From assembly GCA_964450955.1 (NCBI GenBank), contig CAYVFI010000008.1:62001-126000 (forward strand): DNA of 64,000 nt, written 5' to 3'. The stretch is from CAYNWT01 sp964450955 (lineage in GTDB: Bacteria; Planctomycetota; Planctomycetia; Planctomycetales; Planctomycetaceae). This document shows positions 27,783-35,468 of this stretch, in pieces (position 1 is the first letter of the stretch; each line of letters opens with the position of its first letter). Position numbers and translations under genes: made by a program. The notes beneath the pieces were generated by a model, which did no database searches, was not told the origin of the DNA, and was given only the letters and a program-made list of their open reading frames with translations.

Positions 27783-27895
27783 CGTTGCCCAAGATCACTA
27801 CTGGCGGCCGTAGCCGCGGTGTTGTTCACAGTCTGCCTACGTCTTTGGTGATCTTATTGTCTGAGCCGCATGGATTAGAAGCCCGGCATCTTCTC

Positions 27896-28094
27896 CGAAC
27901 CAAAAACAGCCAGTGAGCCCACCGTTTTAAATCGAACGCCAAACGCCCGTAGCCAATCAGATGCCGGGCTTCTCGAACACGGCAAGAACCTGCCAGCTGC
28001 TTCGGTCGTTAAGGTGGAACCACTAATGGTCACTGATGAGGCACTAATGCGGGGCTCGATTTATCTCCGCTTGACCTTCGTTGGTCTGGCGTCA
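27896..28094. repeat. First copy of a 199-bp tandem direct repeat
   Basis: This unit begins CGAACCAAAAACAGCC and is repeated immediately from 28095 with a period of 199 bp. The first 145 or so bases are identical in the two copies; a single A/G change and then several changes occur near the end. Each copy contains CACTAATG-like octamers three times and AGATGCCGGGCTTCT (27959-27973). The latter is the exact reverse complement of AGAAGCCCGGCATCT at 27877-27891, so a hairpin with a 67-nt loop is possible. No coding potential is apparent in the 502-bp gap. Confidence 0.9.
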
Positions 28095-28287
28095 CGAACC
28101 AAAAACAGCCAGTGAGCCCACCGTTTTAAATCGAACGCCAAACGCCCGTAGCCAATCAGATGCCGGGCTTCTCGAACACGGCAAGAACCTGCCAGCTGCT
28201 TCGGTCGTTAAGGTGGAACCACTAATGGTCACTGATGGGGCACTAATGCGGGGCTCGATTTGCCTCGGCTTGACCCCGGTTGGGTCA
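28095..28287. repeat. Second copy of the 199-bp tandem direct repeat
   Basis: The second copy runs up to the lgt stop codon (28285-28287). Its last 35 or so bases correspond imperfectly to the end of copy 1, so the unit may originally have included the lgt 3' end. The near identity of the two copies implies a recent duplication or gene conversion. Confidence 0.85.
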
Positions 28288-29370
28288 GGCGGCGGCTTTG
28301 CGGTTCTTCCAGTTCATCGTTCCGTTGGTGCTGACCAGCACGAACGTGTAAATGATCCCCGTGACCAGAAGGAAGGAACTGATTTGCTGCGAGATGGTCA
28401 TGCCGGTATTAAACAAGCCAACTTCATCGTTGCGTAAAAGTTCCAGGATGAACCTGGCGATCGGGTAGATAATCCAACCGATGGCCAGCACGGCCCCGTT
28501 GTACGGGCGGTGACGTAGATACAGGATTAGCACGGTTGCCAGCAGGAACGCGTTCACAGAACTGTAGATCTGCGTCGGGTGGATCGGCAGGCTGGCTAAT
28601 GCGTCGGGTGTGATGAAGCCGGTCGCGATTTGTGAATCGTAAGGAACGCTGCCCTTGGGGAACTCGACCGCCCACGGCAGACTACATGTTCCGCCGAAGC
28701 AGCAGCCGTACAGAAAGCAGCCGATGCGGCCAAACCCCAGTCCGATGAAAACAGATGGCAACACGATATCGCCCATCTGCAGAACGTTTAGCTTGCGGCG
28801 GTAACAGTAGGCCAGGAAGCCGCCCAGCCCACCGATGATGGCTCCAAAGAAGACAAGCCCGCCGTCCGGCAGATTGACAATGGTGCGAAGTGCTTCGCCG
28901 AAGCTTTTGCCTCGCAGCATGCCGTGTTCGTAGTGCTTCTGAATCACGTAAAACATTCGGCCGCCCACAATTCCCGGAACAACCAGCCACATGGTCATGT
29001 CCATGATCACGTCTGAGGTCAGTCCCAGCATCTTCGCATTCCGAACCGCAAACCCCGTCGCGCAGATGATTCCGATGAACATCATGAGCCCGTAGCCAAA
29101 AACGGGCACGCCACCGGCGCGCAGCGAATCGGGCAGGAAGAAATACAGCAGCATGGGGACGCCGCAGAACGTCGCCAGTGAAGCAAGCACATCCTGCTTC
29201 ACGGTTGTCTTAGACTCCGGGTCACGGTTCTTCACGCTGTAAGCAATGCTAATCAGCGCGACCAGGAACCATGGGATCAGGATGAAGCCGAAGCCAACAA
29301 ATGGAATCCCTTCTTTGGTTTCCCAACCCCAGAATGGTTCCATGACGAATCGAAGTAAGATGGCTCGCAT
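28285..29370 (-). CDS. lgt: Prolipoprotein diacylglyceryl transferase Lgt
   Basis: A 361-residue membrane enzyme that transfers diacylglycerol from phosphatidylglycerol to the lipobox cysteine of prolipoproteins. About seven or eight membrane helices are present. Family signatures are GGLVFFGAIIGG (the Y-x-GG type loop), FGRIGCFLYGCCFG (the Lgt signature) and HPTQIYSS. It is somewhat longer than the E. coli enzyme at the N terminus, with about 80 extra residues and an additional helix. It would act on the two Tad-locus lipoproteins in this window, among others. panC lies 66 bp upstream on the same strand. Confidence 0.95.
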   Translation of the reverse strand: MRAILLRFVMEPFWGWETKEGIPFVGFGFILIPWFLVALISIAYSVKNRDPESKTTVKQDVLASLATFCGVPMLLYFFLPDSLRAGGVPVFGYGLMMFIGIICATGFAVRNAKMLGLTSDVIMDMTMWLVVPGIVGGRMFYVIQKHYEHGMLRGKSFGEALRTIVNLPDGGLVFFGAIIGGLGGFLAYCYRRKLNVLQMGDIVLPSVFIGLGFGRIGCFLYGCCFGGTCSLPWAVEFPKGSVPYDSQIATGFITPDALASLPIHPTQIYSSVNAFLLATVLILYLRHRPYNGAVLAIGWIIYPIARFILELLRNDEVGLFNTGMTISQQISSFLLVTGIIYTFVLVSTNGTMNWKNRKAAA

Positions 29371-29436
29371 CGGTTCTTCCCACAGTTACCACAAGCGTCG
29401 TCGCTTGCTTCGCGAACCCGGCAAGCCAAAGCCTGC

Positions 29437-30279
29437 TTAGAGTTCGATGATTACGTTATCGATAAGCCGAGTTGTCCCGACCTTTGCGGCAACAAGAGCC
29501 ACCATGCGGTCGATTGGCTTATCTAATTCTTCAAGTGTGTCGGCGCTGCAAATCTTCACGTAGTCGATTGAGACGTCGTCGCCGTCCAGATATTCCGTCA
29601 TTCTTGTGAGAACCGCCGATACGTCGGTGGCTCCACCTTTGAGTTGTTCCTCACCGAGTTTCAAACAGGCCGACAACCGCAGCGATGTTTTGCGTTCAGT
29701 ATCACTGAGGAACCGGTTCCGACTACTGAGAGCCAGACCGTCTGATTCTCGAACAATCGGGCACGTGTGAATCTCGACAGGAACATCCAGATCGCGGCAC
29801 ATCTGTTTAATCAACAACTGCTGCTGGTAGTCCTTCTGTCCGAAGAACGCGACATCCGGTTCCACGATGTTAAACAGCTTCAGCACAATCGTGGTGACAC
29901 CGCGAAAGTGACCGCTGCGATGTTCGCCTTCGTGAACTCGCGAAAGTTGATCGACTTCAACAAACGTATCCGCACCGGCAGGATACATCGCTTCGACATT
30001 TGGGTGAAAGACGAAGTCAACACCGGCATTTTCGCACTTCTGCAGGTCATCTTTCAGTGTGCGTGGGTACTTATCCAGGTCTTCATTGGGCCCAAATTGA
30101 GTGGGATTCACGAAGATCGTCCCAATCACAAAGTCGCACTTCTGACGAGCGATCTCCATGAGGCTGACGTGCCCCGCGTGAAGCGCGCCCATGGTGGGAA
30201 CAACTCCGACCGTCTTCCCGGCCGCCGTAGCCGCCCGCGATGCGGCCCTTGTTTCGTCGATTGATGTGCTGGTTTTCAT
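29437..30279 (-). CDS. panC: Pantothenate synthetase
   Basis: A 280-residue enzyme that condenses pantoate with beta-alanine using ATP, the last step of pantothenate (vitamin B5) synthesis. The nucleotide-binding motif is PTMGALHAGH (28-37), with its two histidines H34 and H37. FVNPTQFGPNEDL, FFGQKDYQQ and the ALSSRNRFL motif (KMSKS-like) are all intact. The length is typical. No panB or panD is adjacent. Confidence 0.97.
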   Translation of the reverse strand: MKTSTSIDETRAASRAATAAGKTVGVVPTMGALHAGHVSLMEIARQKCDFVIGTIFVNPTQFGPNEDLDKYPRTLKDDLQKCENAGVDFVFHPNVEAMYPAGADTFVEVDQLSRVHEGEHRSGHFRGVTTIVLKLFNIVEPDVAFFGQKDYQQQLLIKQMCRDLDVPVEIHTCPIVRESDGLALSSRNRFLSDTERKTSLRLSACLKLGEEQLKGGATDVSAVLTRMTEYLDGDDVSIDYVKICSADTLEELDKPIDRMVALVAAKVGTTRLIDNVIIEL

Positions 30280-30321
30280 CGTGGGTCCGATACATTAGGA
30301 GCCGGCGAACACGGCCTCTCC

Positions 30322-30364
30322 GCCCCTGACTTGAGGTCAGGGGTTTAGCGGCTTTTGCACTACA
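30322..30364 (+). repeat. REP-like hairpin element, single copy
   Basis: CCCCTGAC-TTGAG-GTCAGGGG forms an 8-bp stem, followed by TTTAGCGG and a TTTTGCACTAC tail. The same 43-nt unit occurs twice in inverted orientation at 33367-33472, with only a few changes. It is extragenic, between panC and the peptidase gene, as expected for REP elements. No RAYT-type transposase is in the window. Confidence 0.85.
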
Positions 30365-30381
30365 GTTATGCCGAACAGAAA

Positions 30382-31560
30382 TCACACACCGGTCGCCAGC
30401 ATCAACCCAATGCTGCACGCTTCCAGGAACGATGGGATGTGGAGTTCTTCATCGATCGTGTGGATCTTCGCCTGACCGCAGCCCATCGTCACCGTTGGGA
30501 ACCCGTGCGCCGTCAGCCAATTCGCGTCCAGGCCGCCGTTGCTGATCTTGGTGACGGGGCTGATGCCGTGCGCTTCAATCGCTTCGCACGCCGTCTTCAC
30601 GATTGGGTCTTTCGGCTTGAGTGCGAACGAGTCATAGCGTTCCTGCACTTCCACTTTCACAGAACCCGATTTGCCGGCCGCGTTCTTCACAGACTTCGCC
30701 GCTGCTTTGAACGCTTTTTCGAATTCCGTTGCGATCTTCTTTCGGAACACAGCATCATGGCTCCGTGCTTCGGCGCGAAGCTTAATGAACGGCATGACGA
30801 CGTTGGTTGCATCGCCACCATTCACGACACCGATGTTGCTGGTTCCCGTCTTCTTGCCTTTGGCGACGGCTCCATGCCAGCCGTTTTCGTACAGGCTGGC
30901 GATTGCCTTCGAAGCGATCACAGCCGCGCTGGCTCCGTTCTCCGGATGCGCGCCGGCGTGGGCGGCGATGCCGGTGACTTCAATATCAAGGTTCACCGCG
31001 CCGGTGGCTCCGATGGTCACAACAGCCGTACTGCCGCCGTCCCAGTTGAAGCACAGCTTCGGATTCCCCAGCTTCGATTTCGTCACCCACCGCGCGCCGT
31101 TGAGTCCGATTTCTTCCTGGATGGGGAAGAACAATGTCAGCGGGGGATGCGGGAGCTTGCGTTTGAGTATCTCAATCGCGGCCGTCAGTGCGACGCACGA
31201 ACCGGCTCGGTTGTCGCCGCCGAGTGCCGTGGTCTTACTCTTCGGACGGATGTAGTCGCCCTTCTTAACGGGGACGGCTCCGACGCACAGAGGAACCGTG
31301 TCGATGTGGCCCATGAGCAAACGTCGCGGGCCCTTGACGGTTCCCGGCAGCTTGACAATCAGGTTCCCGATTTGCCCGCCGATGGGGCTCTTCTTGTTCG
31401 CACTGTCGTAGGTGATCTGCGACGCCTTCACACCGACGGCTTTGAGTTCTTTGACAATGAACTTTGCGATCGCGGCTTCATCGCCGCTTTTGCCGGGCAC
31501 GGCGATCATGTCCATCACTCGTTTGACGGCGGCTTTTTCATTAATTCGGGCGATGGTCAT
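30382..31560 (-). CDS. M20-family (peptidase T-like) metallopeptidase
   Basis: A 392-residue zinc peptidase. ATG 31560 has CAGGAA 7 nt upstream; the frame extends to 31683 without homology. Zinc-site motifs are MGHIDTVP (H85, D87), ALGGDNRAG (D116) and PIQEEIGLNG (E149/E150), with D174 in FNWDGG and a late histidine in AKIHTIDEELH. An insertion of the M20 dimerisation type (AHAGAHPENG) lies in the middle. It is likely to hydrolyse small peptides in the cytoplasm; substrate preference is unknown. An opposing 443-codon frame is a shadow of this gene. Confidence 0.92.
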   Translation of the reverse strand: MTIARINEKAAVKRVMDMIAVPGKSGDEAAIAKFIVKELKAVGVKASQITYDSANKKSPIGGQIGNLIVKLPGTVKGPRRLLMGHIDTVPLCVGAVPVKKGDYIRPKSKTTALGGDNRAGSCVALTAAIEILKRKLPHPPLTLFFPIQEEIGLNGARWVTKSKLGNPKLCFNWDGGSTAVVTIGATGAVNLDIEVTGIAAHAGAHPENGASAAVIASKAIASLYENGWHGAVAKGKKTGTSNIGVVNGGDATNVVMPFIKLRAEARSHDAVFRKKIATEFEKAFKAAAKSVKNAAGKSGSVKVEVQERYDSFALKPKDPIVKTACEAIEAHGISPVTKISNGGLDANWLTAHGFPTVTMGCGQAKIHTIDEELHIPSFLEACSIGLMLATGV

Positions 31561-31640
31561 GTTGCGGTTCCTGCAGAGGTGTGCGAAGTGCGCACGATAG
31601 AGCGCGATTGGATGCGGGGCAACTCGGGTCGCGCTGGAAA

Positions 31641-31713
31641 GGGTCGGGAGTCTTTTTCGGACGAGCGGTCTCCGGCGAACCAATGATGGCTGACCGAAAA
31701 AGATTCCCGACCC
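31641..31713. repeat. 20-bp inverted repeat downstream of the TGA-containing gene
   Basis: GGGTCGGGAGTCTTTTTCGG (31641-31660) and CCGAAAAAGATTCCCGACCC (31694-31713) pair at 19 of 20 positions around a 33-nt loop. On the minus strand the first arm begins 14 nt after the TAA at 31728. It could terminate or stabilise the mRNA of the thioredoxin-like gene, or be a mobile hairpin unit. Confidence 0.8.
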
Positions 31714-31727
31714 TCTGCGTTGCTCGT

Positions 31728-32726
31728 TTACTTTTCGCCGCGATTTGATTCGCCAGCACCGGCGCTGTCCAGGAGGTCCGTGGCGGTCTTTGCAGCTTCG
31801 GTGTCCGGGTATGTGGCGACAAGCTTCTCCAGAATCCGGATGGCTCGCTTCCTTGCAGTCGCGTTTCCGTTGGCCGCTTTTCGAGCCAGCCCCAACTGTT
31901 TCAGTGCGGCGCGTTCGGACTTAATCGCGTCTGTTGCTTCCAATGAATTGAGGTTCTTTTGAACGGAACCGGGCACTTTGTAGCCCTTGAACGCGATCTT
32001 GATTTCGCTGAGCTGCTTCCACGCTGTCCAGGGGTTTGGTTCTAAATTCTGTTCGGCAATTTGCAGTCGAGATTCGAGTTGATCCATCACGTAGTCGTGT
32101 AGCTTTTGAGCGGCCGACTGGTCCTGGAGTTTGCGGGACTTCAGCATTTTGGAAAGCTGCTTCGCCACTGGCGCGTAGCCGCCGAATTCGATGGACTGCC
32201 ACAGCGGTCGCATGGATTCGGGAATGTCGGACGGATCGATATTCCATGCCGCCCCATCGGCCGCTTTTTCCATCGCAGCTTCAAGGTCGCGTGGGTCGGT
32301 GCGAATTGTGGTTCCGTCCGGCTTCAGAATTCGGGCCTGATAGATGTTTTGCAGGCTGATCTGTTTCGTCAGTCCCGCGCTGCGTTCTAACGATCGATCG
32401 ATGTCCGCGACGACGGGAATGTTGAGCCGGTTCTTCTTGACGTAGTCCGTAACCTTGGAGAGTGACGAACCGGAATTCACCGCGACCAACGCGACCGGCT
32501 GTCCCTGGTACTTTCTGGCGACCGCCAGGATATCGGGCCACTTGTCCCGACAGCGTGGTCAGGTCTCCTCGAAGAAATAAAAGACGACACCTTTGCCCCT
32601 GAGTGTCTCCAGAGAAACGGCGGGCGAGTTAATCCAGGCTCGCGGGTTTGTCGGGAGTTGAAGATCCTGACCCAACCCTGGTGAAGCCAGAGCGGCAAGA
32701 ACAACGGCGGAGAGAAGTGTTTTCAT
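31728..32726 (-). CDS. Exported thioredoxin-like protein with in-frame TGA in the redox motif (candidate selenoprotein)
   Basis: Read through one TGA (32559-32561), this frame is 332 residues. A signal peptide (1-20, ending SPGLGQ) and VSLETLRGKG lead into a thioredoxin-fold core: VVFYFFEETUPRCRDKWP. The TGA is codon 56, exactly the first cysteine of the expected C-P-R-C motif; C59 is intact. The fold continues (VALVAVNSGSS, NIPVVADIDRSLERSAGL, ARILKPDGTTIR), followed by a Lys/Ala-rich helical domain (about 125-332). Both sides of the TGA are fully open and match the same domain. If TGA is read as selenocysteine, this is a periplasmic UxxC thiol oxidoreductase. The alternatives are a nonsense mutation or a base error. 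No selA, selB or selC is in the window. Confidence 0.75.
32515..32558 (-). promoter_or_regulatory. Candidate bacterial SECIS hairpin after the in-frame TGA
   Basis: In the mRNA, 31-44 nt after the UGA, CUGGC-GGUC-GCCAG forms a perfect 5-bp stem with a GGUC loop. The loop begins at nucleotide 36, inside the usual 16-37 nt range for bacterial SECIS apical loops. GGUC is also the loop of the well-studied E. coli fdhF element. A weaker CCAC/GUGG hairpin lies directly after the UGA. Short GC-rich hairpins are frequent by chance, and a bulged U equivalent to that of fdhF is not obvious, so this is only supportive. Confidence 0.5.
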
Positions 32727-32828
32727 TTCGATTCCGTGTGCGATGCACTGTGCGGTTCGACGGGGACCTCCAATCAATCTAAACTGCCGCTCCGAATAGT
32801 ACAGGCCTGAACAACAAGGTTGCGGAAA

Positions 32829-33341
32829 ATGGGACGTTTTGGATTGGCAATGAAGGTGCTGTTTAGCGGCGATTTCGCCCAAACAGTCACAACGGCGCTC
32901 GAGGGTGGTTCGAAGAAGATCGAAGAGAAAAAGCCGGCTCCCGCGCCGGTGAAGGTCGAACCGGTTCGGAACGATGCGGTTACGCTGCTGGCCACGTTGC
33001 AACGTGAGGCTCGGCTGGTGGACTTTCTGAAGGAGGATATTACCGGCTACGACGACGCTCAGGTCGGCGCCGCGGTACGGGATATTCATCGGGAAAGCAA
33101 CAAGGTGCTGGACCGCTTGTTTGGGTTCGCTCCTGTTGTCGATCAGGAGGACGGAACGCAGATTGATGTTCCGAAAGATCCGGCCGGTCGGTTTCAGCTG
33201 GTCGGTCAGGTAGGCGAACAGCGACCTTCGCGCGGGACGTTGGTGCATCCTGGTTGGCAGGCGACGAAGTGCGAACTGCCGAAGTGGACCGGTTCAGAAA
33301 AAGCCGCGCTGATTGTGGCTCCGGCGGAAGTGGAAGTGTAG
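32829..33341 (+). CDS. DUF2760 protein linked to Hsp70-like genes
   Basis: A 170-residue protein of the DUF2760 family. The N terminus is amphipathic (GLAMKVLFSGDFA), followed by a Lys/Pro linker (about 34-48). A conserved domain (about 50-170) then has LLATLQREARLVDFLKEDI, AVRDIHRESNKVLDRLF and HPGWQATKCELP. The family typically sits next to the Hsp70-like genes seen here and presumably works with them, but its function is not established. ATG 32829 has AAGG about 9 nt upstream. Confidence 0.9.
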   Translation: MGRFGLAMKVLFSGDFAQTVTTALEGGSKKIEEKKPAPAPVKVEPVRNDAVTLLATLQREARLVDFLKEDITGYDDAQVGAAVRDIHRESNKVLDRLFGFAPVVDQEDGTQIDVPKDPAGRFQLVGQVGEQRPSRGTLVHPGWQATKCELPKWTGSEKAALIVAPAEVEV

Positions 33342-33366
33342 AAGCTGCCGGCCGGGCTTGGTTTCC

Positions 33367-33472
33367 GCCTCCGACTTTACGTCGGGGGTTTAGCGGCTTC
33401 TGCACTACTGCAGTGCAACCGCCGATTTGAGTAGTGCAAAATCCGCTAAACCCCTGACGTAAAGTCGGGGGC
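33367..33472. repeat. Inverted pair of REP-like elements
   Basis: Two 43-nt REP-like units (33367-33409 and 33430-33472) face each other, matching at 39 of 43 positions across a 20-nt loop, so the pair can fold into one long hairpin. Each unit also contains its own small ACTTTACGT-type hairpin followed by GGGGTTTAGCGG. They lie between DUF2760 and the first Hsp70-like gene. The arrangement resembles the paired REPs (BIMEs) of enterobacteria. Confidence 0.9.
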
Positions 33473-33531
33473 GAAGAGGTAGAAGTCAGCGCGATTCAGT
33501 TCTCGCTCTGACGCTAAGATGAGAATCAAGA

Positions 33532-35319
33532 ATGACTGCTGAATTTGTAATTGGAATTGACCTCGGCACAACCAACAGCGTGCTGGCTTACGCGCCGCTG
33601 GAGTTCGAAGATCCGGCGATCAATCTGCTGGATATTCCGCAGCTAGTGGCGAGTCAAACGATCGAGTCGTTCCCTTCGTTGCCGTCGTTTATGTATCTGG
33701 GAACCGGTGAAGACGTCGAAGGCGGCGTTCTGGATTTGCCGTGGAAGTCCGGAGCCGACTTTGCTGTCGGTCGGTTCGCCAACAAGCAATCGGCCGATCA
33801 ACCTCAGCGAACCGTGGGTGCTGCCAAGTCGTGGTTGTGTCACAGCAAGGTCGATCGTCATCAGGCCATCCTGCCGTGGAACGCTCCGGAAGAGATTCCA
33901 AAGGTTTCCCCCGTCACCGCATCGCGCAAGTACCTTGAACATCTTGTGGCTGCCTGGCATGCGGCGTTTCCTGATGCTCTGATGAGCGACCAGCATGTGG
34001 TTCTCACCGTCCCCGCATCGTTTGACGCCAGCGCGCGCGAGTTGACTCGGGAAGCGGCGTTGGCTGCCGGGTTGCCGACCAACCTGGTTCTTCTCGAAGA
34101 ACCGCAGGCGGCGACGTACGCGTGGCTGACAGCGTCGGGCGGACATTGGCGAACATCGTTGTCCACGAACGACCGCTTACTGGTTTGCGACGTGGGTGGC
34201 GGAACCACCGACCTGACGTTGGTAGACGTCACCGAAGAAGAAGGCAACCTGGCTTTACAACGCCGCGCTGTCGGGAACCACTTGTTGGTAGGTGGCGACA
34301 ATATGGACCTGGCGGTGGCTCACTACGTGGCTGGGTTGTTTGCTGAGAAGGGAACCAAGCTGGACGCGTGGCAGTCGGTTTCGTTGTGGCACGCATGTCG
34401 TCGAGCCAAAGAAGCATTGCTGGCGGAAGACGGTCCGGAAACGCACACGGTTTCGGTTCTCGGGCGCGGTCGGAAGCTGATTGGCGGAACCGTTTCTGTT
34501 GAAGTACCAAAGCAAGCGGTGATTGATTTACTGGTCGATGGTTTTTTCGCAGCTTGCAACCTGACTGACAAGCCCGCTCGACAACGTGCGTCGGGGTTCC
34601 AGGAAATCGGTTTGCCGTACGAAGCTGACACGGCAGTCACCAGGCATGTCGCTGCGTTCCTGGAACGCGAATCCGACGGCGCGGGGGATGCTCCGACGCA
34701 CGTGCTGTTTAACGGCGGTGTGTTCAAGTCCAACCGGTTGCGAACCGCGATGCTGGAACGGCTGCAGTCCTGGTTCCCGGATGCTCCACCGAATGTTCTC
34801 GAAGGCGACCACGATCTGGATTATGCCGTCTCGCGTGGAGCGGCCTACTACGGCTGGGCCAAGCAGCGCGGCGGAGTCAGAATTCGCGGCGGCACGGCTC
34901 GGTCGTACTACGTTGGCATCGAAACCGCTGGCCTGGCGATCCCCGGGATGCCGCGGCCGCTGCGAGCGTTGTGCGTGGTTGCCGCGGGTATGGAAGAAGG
35001 AACCGAAATGTCTGTTCCGTCAGGCGAAGTCGGTTTGATTGTCGGCGAACCCGTTGGCTTCCGGTTCTTCAGTTCCAGTTCTCGCAAAGACGACGTGCCA
35101 GGAACGCAGGTTGATAATTGGGAACCGGACGAGATTGTCGAAACGGACTCGTTAGAAACGACGCTCACTGTGGATGAAGGTACCGACGACGAATATCTAC
35201 CGGTGAAGTTCCGCTCAAAGATCACGGAATTAGGTGTGTTTGAGCTGTGGTGCGTTCACGAAGAATCCGGCAAGGAATGGAAGCTGGAATTCAGTGTCCG
35301 GGATGATGCTGAGGTTTGA
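33532..35319 (+). CDS. Hsp70-family protein
   Basis: A 595-residue Hsp70/actin-fold ATPase. The phosphate-1 loop is GIDLGTTNS (8-16), the phosphate-2 region is VCDVGGGTTDLTLVDV (about 220-235), and a late adenosine-site block FNGGVFKSNRLR lies near 400. The C-terminal part (about 470-595) is much shorter than the DnaK substrate domain, so it is a divergent Hsp70 rather than DnaK itself. It lies in the conserved order DUF2760, Hsp70, Hsp70-DUF3731. Clients are unknown. Confidence 0.93.
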   Translation: MTAEFVIGIDLGTTNSVLAYAPLEFEDPAINLLDIPQLVASQTIESFPSLPSFMYLGTGEDVEGGVLDLPWKSGADFAVGRFANKQSADQPQRTVGAAKSWLCHSKVDRHQAILPWNAPEEIPKVSPVTASRKYLEHLVAAWHAAFPDALMSDQHVVLTVPASFDASARELTREAALAAGLPTNLVLLEEPQAATYAWLTASGGHWRTSLSTNDRLLVCDVGGGTTDLTLVDVTEEEGNLALQRRAVGNHLLVGGDNMDLAVAHYVAGLFAEKGTKLDAWQSVSLWHACRRAKEALLAEDGPETHTVSVLGRGRKLIGGTVSVEVPKQAVIDLLVDGFFAACNLTDKPARQRASGFQEIGLPYEADTAVTRHVAAFLERESDGAGDAPTHVLFNGGVFKSNRLRTAMLERLQSWFPDAPPNVLEGDHDLDYAVSRGAAYYGWAKQRGGVRIRGGTARSYYVGIETAGLAIPGMPRPLRALCVVAAGMEEGTEMSVPSGEVGLIVGEPVGFRFFSSSSRKDDVPGTQVDNWEPDEIVETDSLETTLTVDEGTDDEYLPVKFRSKITELGVFELWCVHEESGKEWKLEFSVRDDAEV

Positions 35320-35347
35320 TCAGCAAGATCCGGTGAGCGATTGGGGA

Positions 35348-35423
35348 GGCCGCGAAAAACACAAAGAGGCACAAAAAGAAAAAGTCTTGCCACTTTTTGT
35401 GTCTCTTTGTGTTTTTCGTGGCC
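35348..35423. repeat. 31-bp A-rich inverted repeat between the Hsp70-like genes
   Basis: GGCCGCGAAAAACACAAAG... (35348-35378) and its partner ...CTTTGTGTTTTTCGTGGCC (35393-35423) pair over 31 positions. The only two mismatches become G-U pairs in RNA, and the loop is 14 nt. Related copies occur at 38288-38381 and 38467-38505, on the other side of the second Hsp70-like gene. It is probably a mobile, non-coding hairpin element. Confidence 0.88.
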
Positions 35424-35468
35424 TTCAGAAACTCCCGGCACATTTGCACCGACGTTATCCTCTGAACC

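Noticed and set aside
27896..28287. A CRISPR-like array
   Set aside because: There are only two long copies, directly abutting with no spacers, and no cas genes. It is a plain tandem duplication.
30355..31686. A 443-codon open frame on the plus strand
   Set aside because: It lies exactly opposite the M20 peptidase gene, whose zinc-site motifs are intact. The plus-strand product is Arg/His/Asp-rich with no recognisable domain, as expected for a shadow frame in GC-rich DNA.
31728..32489. An independent 253-codon gene starting at 32489
   Set aside because: Its presumed start falls in the middle of a thioredoxin fold, without the redox motif, and the sequence upstream in the same frame continues the same domain up to and beyond the TGA.
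32538..32558. CCAC/GUGG hairpin immediately after the UGA as the SECIS element
   Set aside because: Its apical loop would lie only about 10-13 nt after the UGA, nearer than usual, and the stem is short and interrupted. The downstream GGUC hairpin fits better.
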